NCBI GenBank assembly: GCA_965652645.1
Contig: CBFGXE010000040.1
Coordinates: 1-27,789, forward strand
DNA: 27,789 nt
Direction of reading: 5' to 3'
Source: ZC4RG30 sp965652645
Lineage (GTDB): Bacteria > Pseudomonadota > Gammaproteobacteria > Steroidobacterales > Steroidobacteraceae
The position numbers and the translations under genes are program-made. The notes beneath the pieces were generated by a model, which did not search any database, was not told the DNA's origin, and worked only from the letters and a program-made list of their open reading frames with translations. This document shows, piece by piece, positions 1 through 8,915 of the stretch. Within the stretch, counting starts at the first letter, position 1, and the number at the start of each line of letters is the position of its first letter.

Positions 1-1253
<1,253 letters not shown>

Positions 1254-1280
1254 GCGAGCGGTTTTCCGCATACGAAGAAG

Positions 1281-1304
1281 CCCCGCTGATGCGGGGTTTT
1301 TTCT
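1281..1304 (+). terminator. intrinsic terminator of purA
   Basis: CCCCGC, a TGAT loop, then GCGGGG form a perfect 6-bp GC stem, followed by six T, C, T. This is a textbook Rho-independent terminator 28 bases after the purA stop. The start codon of the next gene (1306) lies two bases beyond the T-tract, so the right arm also occupies that gene's ribosome-binding region. Confidence 0.88.
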
Positions 1305-1305
1305 G

Positions 1306-1830
1306 ATGGACGCGCTGAAGTACCTCGGCGGCTACCCGCAGGAGGTGCAGGCCAAGGTGCGGGCGCTGGTCGACCAGGACCGGCTGGGTGCGCTGCTCGC
1401 CGCGAAGTACAGCGGCGGCCACGCGGTGCGCAACGACAGCCAGCTGTACGGCTACGTGCAGGACCTGAAGGACCGCCACCTGCGCAAGTCCGCGCCGCTG
1501 GGCAAGGTGGTCTACGACGGCAGGCTGCAGGTGGTGAAGCACGCGCTGGGCACCCACACCACCATTTCCCGCGTGCAGGGCGGCAGGCTGAAGGCGAGTC
1601 GCGAGATCCGCATCGCCAGCGTGTTCCGCGACGCGCCCGCGCCGTTCCTGAAGATGATCGCCGTGCACGAGCTGGCGCATATGAAGGAGGCCGAGCACGA
1701 CAAGGCCTTCTACCGGCTGTGCGTGCACATGGAGCCGGACTATCACCAGCTGGAGTTCGACATGCGGCTGTACCTGACGCAGCTGGACCTGCTGCGCCGG
1801 GCGGATGGCCGGCCTCCATCAGCGGGGTGA
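1306..1830 (+). CDS. YgjP-like (DUF45/M48-type) zinc metallopeptidase
   Basis: A 174-residue predicted cytoplasmic protein without signal peptide or membrane segment. HELAH at residues 121-125 followed by H131 gives the HExxH...H zinc-site layout of the YgjP-like/DUF45 family, whose substrates are poorly known. ATG 1306 is chosen because the protein aligned to the family begins here. The frame stays open upstream to 1159, but that part overlaps purA. No separate Shine-Dalgarno is visible: the only G-rich run upstream is the GCGGGG right arm of the purA terminator. Translation may therefore depend on transcripts in which that hairpin is not formed, or the start is misjudged. It converges on the MarR gene. 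Confidence 0.8.
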   Translation: MDALKYLGGYPQEVQAKVRALVDQDRLGALLAAKYSGGHAVRNDSQLYGYVQDLKDRHLRKSAPLGKVVYDGRLQVVKHALGTHTTISRVQGGRLKASREIRIASVFRDAPAPFLKMIAVHELAHMKEAEHDKAFYRLCVHMEPDYHQLEFDMRLYLTQLDLLRRADGRPPSAG

Positions 1831-1837
1831 GTCCGGC

Positions 1838-1885
1838 ATCGACGCTGTCGATCCTTGACTGCCGTGGCGGGCCATTGCACTGGCC
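1838..1885. terminator. two short hairpins between convergent genes
   Basis: ATCGAC-GCT-GTCGAT (1838-1852) and GGCCA-TTGCAC-TGGCC (1870-1885) lie between the metallopeptidase stop (1830) and the convergent MarR stop (1907). Neither has a T-tract, so a role as bidirectional terminator is only a guess from position. Confidence 0.25.
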
Positions 1886-1906
1886 GATGAGGGGCGTTGC
1901 GGGCGG

Positions 1907-2401
1907 TCAGGCCTGGTCCAACTGCGGCGGCCCGGCCGCGGGCAGCAGGGCGGTGCAGCGCTCCAGCAGGGCGATGAGCTGGTCCTGTTCGGCACGCGTG
2001 AGCGCGCGCAGGGCCTCTTCGATGGCGACGCGGGCCGCGGTGCTGCCGCGCGTGACCAGTTCCACCGCCGCGGGCGTGGCCGCCAGCGCCTGCACGCGCT
2101 TCAGGCGCGGGTGCGGGCTGCGGGTCGCCAAGCCGTCGCGCTCGAGCCGTGACAGGATCTGGTGCATGGTCTGGGGCGACACCGCGTTGCGCCGCGCCAG
2201 TTCGGCGTTCGACAGCCCCGGATGCTCGACCAGCGTCATCAGCGCCAGCGCCTGCGGCCGCGTGAGATCCAGGCCGTCCTCGTGCAGCCGCCGGTCTACT
2301 ACGGCGCTCAGCCCGAGGTGCAGCCGTCGCGCCAGCACGCCGGTGCGGTAGGCCCGTGATTTCCTGAACGCCTGCAGGCTGGGGCTCCTGCGACCGGCCA
2401 T
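1907..2401 (-). CDS. MarR-family transcriptional regulator
   Basis: A 164-residue winged-helix DNA-binding protein, probably a dimeric repressor of the divergent efflux operon. The core shows LTRPQALALMTLVEHPGLS, then a helix-turn-helix around NAELARRNAVSPQTMHQILSRL, and the wing near RSPHPRLKRV, as in MarR proteins. ATG 2401 is preferred because GGAG sits six bases upstream. ATG 2416 and the farther upstream codons (to 2488) lack a good ribosome site and would run into the divergent promoter. The gene is back to back with the RND adaptor, with a palindrome in the 75-base gap, the classic arrangement of a local efflux regulator. The inducer is unknown. Confidence 0.88.
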   Translation of the reverse strand: MAGRRSPSLQAFRKSRAYRTGVLARRLHLGLSAVVDRRLHEDGLDLTRPQALALMTLVEHPGLSNAELARRNAVSPQTMHQILSRLERDGLATRSPHPRLKRVQALAATPAAVELVTRGSTAARVAIEEALRALTRAEQDQLIALLERCTALLPAAGPPQLDQA

Positions 2402-2427
2402 CGGTGTCTCCGTCATCACCCACTGCC

Positions 2428-2443
2428 TATCAGTGTGCTGATA
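2428..2443. promoter_or_regulatory. palindrome, probable MarR operator
   Basis: TATCAG-TGTG-CTGATA is a perfect 6-bp inverted repeat with a 4-base spacer, in the 75-base gap between the marR-like start (2401, minus) and the efflux adaptor start (2477, plus). Size and position fit a MarR dimer site repressing both directions. The regulatory link is inferred. Confidence 0.6.
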
Positions 2444-2476
2444 CCTTGCCGGACTTTCCCGTACGGATCCGTGACG

Positions 2477-3637
2477 ATGCACGACCACCTGCGCCTCCGG
2501 GCGGCCTGCAGCGCCCTGGCCTTCGCCCTTGTCCTGGGCGCCTGCGGTGCTGACGCTCCGCCCGAGGCCGTGCCGAGCCTGACCGTGAGCCTGGCCGCGC
2601 CCGAGTCGCGCGAGGTCGCGCGCGAGGTGGTGGCCTCCGGCGCGGTGGCGGCCTGGGAGGACGTGTCGGTGGGCGTGGAGCTGTCCGGCCTGCGCGTGTC
2701 CGCGGTGGAGGTGGAAGTGGGCAGCGTGGTAGCCGCCGGCGACGTGCTGCTGCGGCTGGACGATCGCACCCTGGCCTCGCAGCTGGCGCAGTCGGAGGCG
2801 CAGGTGCGCGAAGCCGGCACCAACCTCGAGACCGCCCGCCGCAAGGCCGCACGCATCCGCGAGCTGGCCGATTCGCAGATGGTGGCGCTGCAGGACGCGG
2901 AAGAGGCCGAGGCCGCGCGCGCCAACGCCGAGGCGCGCCTCAACACTGCCATCGCCAGCCGCGACGCCGCCCGCGTGCAGCGCGACTTCAGCGTGGTGCG
3001 CGCGCCCGTGGACGGCGTGGTGTCCGCGCGCAGCGTGCAGCCGGGGCAGGTGGTGGCCGCGGGCACCGAGCTGCTGCGGCTGATCCGCGACGGGCGCCTG
3101 GAGTGGCGCGCGGAGCTAGCCGAGGGCGACCTGATGCGCGTGGAGGCGGGTATGCCCGTGCGCGTGGAGGCACCGGGTGGCGGCCAGCTGGAAGGCAGCG
3201 TGCGGACCGTGTCCCCGGCGCTGGACGTGCAGAGCCGCACCGGCACCGTGTACGTGGACCTGCCGGAGCCGGGCGCGCTGCGCGCCGGCATGTTCGCCCA
3301 GGGCCGGCTGGCGCTGGGCCGCGCCCGCGCGCTGCTGGTGCCCGGTGAATCGGTGGTGCGACGCGACGGCCGCGCCTATGTCTTCACCGTCGATGGAGAA
3401 GGCCGGGTGCGCGAGCGCAGCATCGTCACCGGCGTGATGCACGGCGACATGGTCGAAGTGCGCGAGGGCCTGGGCGAGGACGACCGCGTGGTCGCGCGCG
3501 GCGCCGGCTTCCTGGGTGACGGCGACCTCGTGCGGGTCGTCGAAGGCGAAGTGGGTGCCGCGCCCGCCGATGGCACCGACCGAAGCGATGGCGACGGTGC
3601 TGGTGACGGCGCCACCGCGGGAGCGCGCGCCGGATGA
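2477..3637 (+). CDS. RND efflux periplasmic adaptor lipoprotein (MFP subunit)
   Basis: Membrane fusion protein linking an inner-membrane RND pump to an outer-membrane channel. From ATG 2477 it has 386 residues: a short hydrophobic signal, then lipobox LGAC with lipidated Cys23. A barrel-sandwich half follows (near VEVGSVVAAGDVLLRLDD), then an Ala/Glu/Arg-rich coiled-coil hairpin (LAQSEAQVREAGTNLETARR through ARANAEARLNTAIASRDAAR), then the second lipoyl half (VVRAPVDGVVSARSVQPGQV) and beta-barrel/membrane-proximal domains. The frame is open upstream to 2435, but those codons cross the operator and would spoil the signal peptide. The gene overlaps the permease by ATGA. The C-terminus is a Gly/Asp/Ala-rich tail. 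No outer-membrane channel gene is nearby. Confidence 0.93.
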   Translation: MHDHLRLRAACSALAFALVLGACGADAPPEAVPSLTVSLAAPESREVAREVVASGAVAAWEDVSVGVELSGLRVSAVEVEVGSVVAAGDVLLRLDDRTLASQLAQSEAQVREAGTNLETARRKAARIRELADSQMVALQDAEEAEAARANAEARLNTAIASRDAARVQRDFSVVRAPVDGVVSARSVQPGQVVAAGTELLRLIRDGRLEWRAELAEGDLMRVEAGMPVRVEAPGGGQLEGSVRTVSPALDVQSRTGTVYVDLPEPGALRAGMFAQGRLALGRARALLVPGESVVRRDGRAYVFTVDGEGRVRERSIVTGVMHGDMVEVREGLGEDDRVVARGAGFLGDGDLVRVVEGEVGAAPADGTDRSDGDGAGDGATAGARAG

Positions 3638-6600
3638 ATTTCTCCGCCTGGTCGATCAACCGCCCGCTGCCGGCGATCCTGGTCTTCATCCTGCTGACCG
3701 CCGCGGGCCTGCTGGCCTTCAACCGGCTCGCCGTCTCGCAGTTCCCCGACCTCACCGTGCCGGTGGTCAACGTGACCGTCACGCTGCCCGGCGCCAGCCC
3801 AAGCACGCTGGAAACCCAGGTCACGCGCAAGGTCGAGGACGCCACCGCCAGCATCCCGGCGCTGCGCAACATGGCCTCCATCGTCAACGAAGGCGTCTCG
3901 ACCACCATCCTGACCTTCGAGATCGAGAAGGACGGCACCATCGCCAAGGACGAGGTGCGCGATGCCATCGACCGCGTGCGCATCGACCTGCCGGCCGACG
4001 TCGAGCCGCCGATCGTCTCGCTGGTCAACGTCACCGGCGGCGACATGCTGACCTATGCCGTGACCGCCGACGGCTGGAGCGACGAGGAGCTCAGCTGGTT
4101 CATCGACGACACCGTGTCCAAGCGGCTGTTCGCGGTGCCCGGCGTGGGCGCGGTGCGGCGCATCGGCGGCGTGGACCGCGAGATCCGCGTCGACCTGCGG
4201 CCCGAAGCGGTGCAGGGCTTCGGCGTGAGTCCCGCGCTGATCAGCCAGCAGCTCGCGCGCATCCAGCAGGAGCAGCCCGGCGGCCGCACCACCGTGGGCG
4301 GCAGCGAGCAGGCCGTGCGCACGCTGGGCACCGTCGACGACGCCTCCGACCTCGCAAGCTTCCCGATTTCCATGCCCGACGGCCGCAGCGTGCGGCTGTC
4401 CACGCTCGCCACCGTGACCGACGGCAACGCCACCCCGGTCCAGCGCACCACGCTCGACGGCCGCCCGGTGATCGGCTTCGCCGTGCAGCGCACCACCAAT
4501 ACCAGCGAGGTGGACGTCGGCAATGCGGTGCGCGAGGCCGTGGCCACGCTGCAGGCCGAACAGCCGCGCGTGCGCGTGGTGGAGGTGGCATCGACCACCC
4601 AGGTGGCCGAGGACTCCTTCGAATCCTCCATGCACATGCTCTACGAAGGCGCCGCGCTCGCGGTGCTGGTGGTGTTCCTGTTCCTGCGCGACTTCCGCGC
4701 CACCTTCATCAGCGCCGTGGCGCTGCCGCTGTCGATCATCCCCACCTTCGCGGTGATGTACTGGCTCGGCTTCAGTCTCAACATGATCACCCTGCTGGCG
4801 CTGGCCGTGGTGGTGGGCATCCTGGTGGACGACGCCATCGTCGAGGTCGAGAACATCGACCGCCACCTGCGCATGGGCAAGACGCCCAAACAGGCCGCGC
4901 TCGAGGCCGCCGACGAGATCGGCCTGGCGGTGATCGCCACCTCCTGCACGCTGGCCGCGGTGTTCATTCCCGTGGCCTTCATGCCCGGCATCCCCGGCAA
5001 GTTCTTCCGCGAGTTCGGCTGGACCGCGGCCGCGGCCGTGCTGTTCTCGCTGCTGGTCGCGCGCCTGATCACGCCGATGATGTCGGCCTACATGCTCAAG
5101 CCCATCCCCGAGCACAAGGGCGACTCGAAGCTGATGCAGTGGTACCTGCGCTGGGTGGACCGCGCGCTGGTGCACCGCAACCGCACGCTGGTGATCGCAC
5201 TGGGCATCTTCATCGGCTCGCTGGCGCTGCTGCCGCTGCTGAAGGTGACCTTCATCCCGCCCACCGACGGCATCCAGAGCAACGTGCTGATCGAACTGCC
5301 GCCGGGCACCGCGCTCGCCACCACCGAAGAGGTGGCTGAGACCGCCCGCAGGCGCATTGCCGACATCCCCGAGATCGAGCACGTGTTCGTGACCGCCGGC
5401 AGCAACTCCGGTGCCAACGGCCCGGCGGGCGACCTCACCAGCGCCGAGCTGCGCAAGGCCACGCTCACCATCCGCTGGAAGGACGACCGCGACTTCACCC
5501 AGTACGAACTCGAGAGCGTCGTGCGCGAGCGCCTGGCCGATTTGCCCGGCGTGCGCCTGAGCTTCCAGGGCGGCGAGCCCGGTCGCGCCCTGCAGCTGGT
5601 GCTGGCCGGCGACGACCCGGCGAAGCTGGCCGCGGCCGCGCGCGACGTGGAGCGCGAGATCCGCCAGCTGCCCGGTCTCGGGACCGTGGGCTCATCGGCC
5701 TCGCTGGTGCGCCCGGAAGTGATCGTGCGCCCGGACCCCGCGCGTGCCGCGGATCTCGGCGTCTCGACGGCCGACATCGCCGCCGCCACCCGCGTCGCCA
5801 CCCGCGGCGACTACGAGCAGTTCCTCGCCAAGCTCAACCTGCCCGAGCGCCAGGTGCCGATCCGCGTGCAGCTGGACGAGCGCGCGCTGTCGGACCCGCA
5901 GCTGTTGGCCCAGCTGCGCGTGCCCACCGCCACCGGCGGCAGCGTGCCGCTGTCGTCGGTGGCCGAAATCACCACCGCCAGCGGCCCCTCGCAGATCGAC
6001 CGCTTCGACCGCCGCCGCAACGTCACCATCACCGTGGACCTCAACGGCATGGCCATGGGCGAAGTGGAGAAGCAGATCGACGCGCTGCCCTCGCTGCAGA
6101 ACCTGCCCCTCGGCGTGGACCGCCAGGCCGCCGGCGACAGCGAGATCTTCGCCGAGATGTTCGGCGGCTTCGCCATGGCCATGGTGGCCGGCATCTTCTG
6201 CGTGTACGGCGTGCTGCTGCTGCTGTTCAACCACGCCAGCCAGCCGGTCACCATCCTGGTGGCCGTGCCGCTGGCGGCGGGCGGCGCGTTCGGCGCGCTG
6301 CTGCTGACCGGCCTGGACATCTCGCTGTCGGTGCTGATCGGCCTGATCCTGCTGATCGGCATCGCGGTAAAGAACTCGATCCTGCTGGTGGACTACGCCG
6401 TGATGGCGGAAGAGCAGGGCATGACGCGCCACGAAGCGCTGATGGACGCCTGCCACAAGCGTGCCCGGCCGGTGATCATGACCACGATGGCGATGGGCGC
6501 GGGCATGATGCCGATCGCGCTGGGGCTGACGGCGGATTCCAGCTTCCGCATGCCGATGGCGGTGGCGGTGATCGGTGGGCTGATCACGTCGACGGTGCTG

Positions 6601-6705
6601 AGCCTGGTGGTGGTGCCGGCGGCGTATACGCTGGTGGATGATGTGGAGGAGTGGGTGGTTGCGAAGGTTCGGCGGGGAGGGGTGAGGGGCGCTGCTGCAG
6701 GCTAG
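3634..6705 (+). CDS. HAE-1-type RND multidrug efflux permease
   Basis: Inner-membrane proton/drug antiporter of 1023 residues, the usual size for AcrB/MexB relatives. The N-terminus (NFSAWSINRPLPAILVFILL) is the first transmembrane helix. SQFPDLTVPVVNVTVTLPGA opens the porter domain. Asp399-Asp400 in GILVDDAIVEVENIDR on helix 4 are the proton-relay aspartates. A second helix block follows from about residue 845 to the C-terminus, containing LIGIAVKNSILLVDYA. The start overlaps the adaptor stop (ATGA), so the two are translationally coupled. As with many Xanthomonadaceae MarR-RND loci there is no channel gene, so a TolC/OprM-like protein from elsewhere is presumably used. Substrates cannot be told from sequence. 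Confidence 0.95.
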   Translation: MNFSAWSINRPLPAILVFILLTAAGLLAFNRLAVSQFPDLTVPVVNVTVTLPGASPSTLETQVTRKVEDATASIPALRNMASIVNEGVSTTILTFEIEKDGTIAKDEVRDAIDRVRIDLPADVEPPIVSLVNVTGGDMLTYAVTADGWSDEELSWFIDDTVSKRLFAVPGVGAVRRIGGVDREIRVDLRPEAVQGFGVSPALISQQLARIQQEQPGGRTTVGGSEQAVRTLGTVDDASDLASFPISMPDGRSVRLSTLATVTDGNATPVQRTTLDGRPVIGFAVQRTTNTSEVDVGNAVREAVATLQAEQPRVRVVEVASTTQVAEDSFESSMHMLYEGAALAVLVVFLFLRDFRATFISAVALPLSIIPTFAVMYWLGFSLNMITLLALAVVVGILVDDAIVEVENIDRHLRMGKTPKQAALEAADEIGLAVIATSCTLAAVFIPVAFMPGIPGKFFREFGWTAAAAVLFSLLVARLITPMMSAYMLKPIPEHKGDSKLMQWYLRWVDRALVHRNRTLVIALGIFIGSLALLPLLKVTFIPPTDGIQSNVLIELPPGTALATTEEVAETARRRIADIPEIEHVFVTAGSNSGANGPAGDLTSAELRKATLTIRWKDDRDFTQYELESVVRERLADLPGVRLSFQGGEPGRALQLVLAGDDPAKLAAAARDVEREIRQLPGLGTVGSSASLVRPEVIVRPDPARAADLGVSTADIAAATRVATRGDYEQFLAKLNLPERQVPIRVQLDERALSDPQLLAQLRVPTATGGSVPLSSVAEITTASGPSQIDRFDRRRNVTITVDLNGMAMGEVEKQIDALPSLQNLPLGVDRQAAGDSEIFAEMFGGFAMAMVAGIFCVYGVLLLLFNHASQPVTILVAVPLAAGGAFGALLLTGLDISLSVLIGLILLIGIAVKNSILLVDYAVMAEEQGMTRHEALMDACHKRARPVIMTTMAMGAGMMPIALGLTADSSFRMPMAVAVIGGLITSTVLSLVVVPAAYTLVDDVEEWVVAKVRRGGVRGAAAG

Positions 6706-6739
6706 GCTTCTGAGGACTCCTTTCGGCCAAAAGCGGACT

Positions 6740-6955
6740 TTGGATCTGGCAACCGCATCTCTCGAAAGTTTAATCGCGCGACGCCCCCCATTCATCGGCT
6801 CCCTGTGTGAGCCCGAGGCCGGATTGTCGGTCAAGGAGCTGTTCCGCAAGTACGGTTTCAGCGAGGCGTCGTACTACCTGTGGCGGAGCAAGTTCGGGAG
6901 CATGAGCGTGCCCGACGCCAAGCGCCTGAAGGAGCTGGAGACCGACAACGGCTGA
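6740..6955 (+). pseudogene. IS3-family orfA fragment (helix-turn-helix)
   Basis: The frame ends in a TGA at 6953-6955. Residues such as EAGLSVKELFRKYGFSEA and YYLWRSKFGSMSVPDAKRLK match the HTH and linker of IS3-type OrfA. It stops after ELETDNG, exactly where the family continues with R-LKKLLAE. The next codons after TGA do read LKKLLAE, so the TGA looks like a CGA-to-TGA nonsense change. The N-terminal part before about 6790 no longer resembles OrfA. Confidence 0.72.
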
Positions 6956-7306
6956 TTGAAGAAGCTGCTGGCCGAGCAAGCGCGCTACGTAGTGCGCATC
7001 CTAGAGCGCCCTGCGATCCAGCGCGGCCTGGCGGAGGTGATCCGCACCGACAACGGCAAGGCCATGCTCGAGTGGGCGCACGCCTGTGGCGTTGCGCTGC
7101 ACCTGATCGAGCCGGGCAAGCCCAACCAGAACGCCTACATCGGGAGCTTCAACGGCCGCCTGCCCGACGAGCGCTTCAACGAACACTGGTTCACCAGCCT
7201 GCTGCACGCCCGCACGCTCATCGAAACCTGGCGCCGCGGATACAAGGAGGAGCAACCCATGAGGGCACTCGGCAGGCTCACACCGGAGGCCTATGCCAAA
7301 CCCTGA
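6956..7306 (+). pseudogene. IS3-family orfB (DDE transposase) fragment
   Basis: In the same frame as the orfA fragment, whereas intact IS3 elements use a -1 shift; a large internal deletion has joined them. The second catalytic Asp survives in VIRTDNGK, followed by PGKPNQNAYIGSFNGRLPDE. The family has ESFNGR here, so the catalytic Glu of the DDE triad is replaced by Gly. The stretch after DNGK also appears a few residues short of the usual DNGKEF...AM. The first Asp is gone with the deletion. It cannot encode an active transposase. Confidence 0.75.
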
Positions 7307-7504
7307 CCACCTCGGATACCCTAACCTCGGACTCCAAAACCAACCGCTACTGAAATCGGGGGGACGTCGGGGCCGACGCAGAATGGCCAGGATGCTTTTC
7401 ACGAAGCGCCTGACATAGATTTTTCCACAGGGGAGCCCATGAGAGTCGACCGGGGGACAGGAATAAGGAATCTTTGCGCCGTCGCTGTTCACATCAGGAA
7501 GACC

Positions 7505-7993
7505 ATGCCCGTGAATGCCGCGACCAAGTTCGCGATCCGCGCCGTCCTCCGCGAGGCGATCAACAAATCGACCGAGAGCTACCGGGGGAACGTCAATCGC
7601 AGGAACTGCAGGCACGCGTCCCTGGCCGCGGCTGAGCGGCTCAACCGCGGGGGCAACCCCAGCCTCGTGGCCGACCACGCGATCCCGGTCAGCATTGCCC
7701 TCAGGGAATTCGAGTCGCTCCAGGATCCTTCGCCGGAACAGGTGGCCGACCTGCTCGCGAGCTTCGCGACGATGGTGCTGGTCACGCCAGAGGAAGACGC
7801 CCGACTGAGGGCGGCGGGCCTGGTCAAGTCGATGCCGCCGGAATGGGACAGGAATGACATCCTTGCGCGGTATGCCGCGGCGGGAATCCTTGTGAAGCCC
7901 TATACGCCTGCAGGCGAGACCATGGATTCCCGGGCCGGACCCGGTCCAAGCGACTCCGGTCACCACTGCGATGCAAGGGATGCGGCTCGATGA
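7505..7993 (+). CDS. hypothetical protein, possible HNH-like fold
   Basis: A 162-residue soluble protein without signal or membrane segment. ATG 7505 has AGGA five bases upstream; an alternative ATG at 7439 also has a GGGGAG just upstream and would add 22 residues. Features are an Arg/Lys-rich N-terminal half, VADHAIPVSIALREF in the middle, then VLVTPEEDARLRAAGLVKSMPP and a WDRNDILARYAAAGI-type end. From memory, DHAIPVS and the EEDxRLxxAGL...MP..W...ARY..AGI pattern recur in a family of small bacterial proteins that may be HNH-like, but I cannot name it with confidence. The stop overlaps the next start (ATGA). It follows the IS remnant in the accessory stretch. Confidence 0.6.
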   Translation: MPVNAATKFAIRAVLREAINKSTESYRGNVNRRNCRHASLAAAERLNRGGNPSLVADHAIPVSIALREFESLQDPSPEQVADLLASFATMVLVTPEEDARLRAAGLVKSMPPEWDRNDILARYAAAGILVKPYTPAGETMDSRAGPGPSDSGHHCDARDAAR

Positions 7994-8577
7994 CGACACC
8001 ACGATGCGATCGATGCGGGCTTCAGCAAGTAATCGCCGACGTGGCGATGGTTCGGTGGATGTTGGGACGCCTCTCACTCCGCTCTCCCCCGTGGGACGCC
8101 CGGCTTCGCTCCGCCATAGCGATGGTTTGCCCAGCCTGCGACGCGTATGCGCTAGGAGTGGAAACGAGCGACCCGGTTCCGTTCTATAGCGAGGACGTGG
8201 CGGCGTTCCTCACTACGCAGGATTTCGACTGGTGGAACCAAGATCCAGCCCAATGCGACATTCGCCGCTGGCCGGACTTTGGTTGCCTGACGTTCTCGGA
8301 GATTGCGTTGCGATCCACCGTCGCCAACTTGCGGCAGGTCAGGTTGGACCAGGCCAGCATGCTGGGACTCGATCCACCGCCATCCAGCTTCGTAGCCGCG
8401 GCCGGCATTCCCATGGATATGATGGAGCGTGGGGAATGGAGCAATCAGCTCCGGGTACTCCATAGCCGCATGGGGGCGGAATTCCCGGAGCGCGAGCTTG
8501 ACCATGCGGTGAGACGGCTCATCGCCTTATTGTGCCTCCGGGATGAGTCCGAGCCAGTTGGCTCGTCTGCAGATTGA
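7990..8577 (+). CDS. hypothetical protein with two CxxC pairs
   Basis: A 195-residue protein of unknown function whose ATG overlaps the stop of the upstream gene (ATGA), indicating coupled translation and a two-gene unit. Cys6-x2-Cys9 and Cys47-x2-Cys50 (CDRC and CPAC) suggest a treble-clef or zinc-ribbon metal site near the N-terminus. The remainder is acidic and rich in Trp and Met, with no recognisable catalytic motif. No signal peptide or membrane helix. A long interrupted palindrome begins ten bases after its stop. It could be a partner or an antidote to the upstream protein, but nothing in the sequence proves that. Confidence 0.55.
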   Translation: MTTPRCDRCGLQQVIADVAMVRWMLGRLSLRSPPWDARLRSAIAMVCPACDAYALGVETSDPVPFYSEDVAAFLTTQDFDWWNQDPAQCDIRRWPDFGCLTFSEIALRSTVANLRQVRLDQASMLGLDPPPSSFVAAAGIPMDMMERGEWSNQLRVLHSRMGAEFPERELDHAVRRLIALLCLRDESEPVGSSAD

Positions 8578-8586
8578 CTGACGATG

Positions 8587-8620
8587 CCGATACGAACTGG
8601 CGCGCCAGAGGCGATATCGG
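8587..8620. repeat. interrupted double palindrome
   Basis: CCGATA, four bases, CTGGCGCGCCAG (a perfect 12-base palindrome, 8597-8608), six bases, TATCGG. Both the outer 6-bp arms and the inner palindrome are perfect. Position just after the stop at 8577 allows a terminator-like hairpin, but there is no T-tract, so a protein-binding site is equally possible. Confidence 0.5.
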
Positions 8621-8805
8621 TTCCGGAGGCCAACAAAGGCCAGGAATGGCGGCCGGAGCCGGCCACAGGCGGACATCAAGACGCAGCAGGAGTTGCGCCG
8701 TATGAGCGATAGCACGTGCACTATTGTCTCGTCAGACGCCAAAGCTAGTAAGGTACTCAGCAGTGAGAACAAGCTCCTGCCTTTCCCGGGGATATCTACT
8801 GCGCT

Positions 8806-8833
8806 TTGAGCAGTTTCTGGGGCGATCTAACAA
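8806..8833 (+). promoter_or_regulatory. candidate sigma-70 promoter for OLD gene
   Basis: TTGAGC and TAACAA with a 16-base spacer, about 83 bases upstream of the OLD start. Four of six consensus matches in each box. Other AT-rich hexamers closer to the gene could serve instead. Confidence 0.3.
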
Positions 8834-8915
8834 ATGGTCTAGTGCTCTCGTCACTAACCGCACGATGATGCAGTGGCAGGAAATGTGAAATAAAAATAGC
8901 GAGAGTACTAACTAA

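Larger units (their letters stand above)
6740..7375 (+). mobile_element. decayed IS3-family (IS407-like) insertion sequence remnant
   Basis: Fragments of orfA and orfB of an IS3-family element are fused in one frame, with most of the end of orfA and the first part of orfB missing. Homology becomes convincing from about 6790. The conserved-looking right end seems to run to the GGGGGGACGTCGG tract near 7360-7372. I could not identify a matching left inverted repeat or a target duplication, so both boundaries are approximate. The element marks the junction between the efflux operon and the accessory stretch. Confidence 0.75.
8578..8915. other. gene-free spacer upstream of OLD nuclease
   Basis: 338 bases without a convincing gene on either strand. 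It starts with an interrupted palindrome (8587-8620) and contains a candidate sigma-70 promoter (TTGAGC 8806-8811, 16 bases, TAACAA 8828-8833). It becomes AT-rich just before the OLD start (AAATAAAAATAG around 8888). Base composition falls from the GC-rich left half towards the low-GC OLD gene, so the left border of that gene's acquired DNA probably lies in here. Confidence 0.5.

Noticed and set aside
3376..5382. 668-codon open frame on the minus strand across the RND genes
   Set aside because: It lies antisense to a clear efflux operon and has the His/Arg/Gln-rich composition of a shadow frame in GC-rich DNA.
7001..8077. 358-codon open frame on the minus strand across the IS remnant and the unknown gene
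   Set aside because: It crosses an IS fragment in antisense and a coupled gene pair with good ribosome sites, so it is more likely a chance frame.
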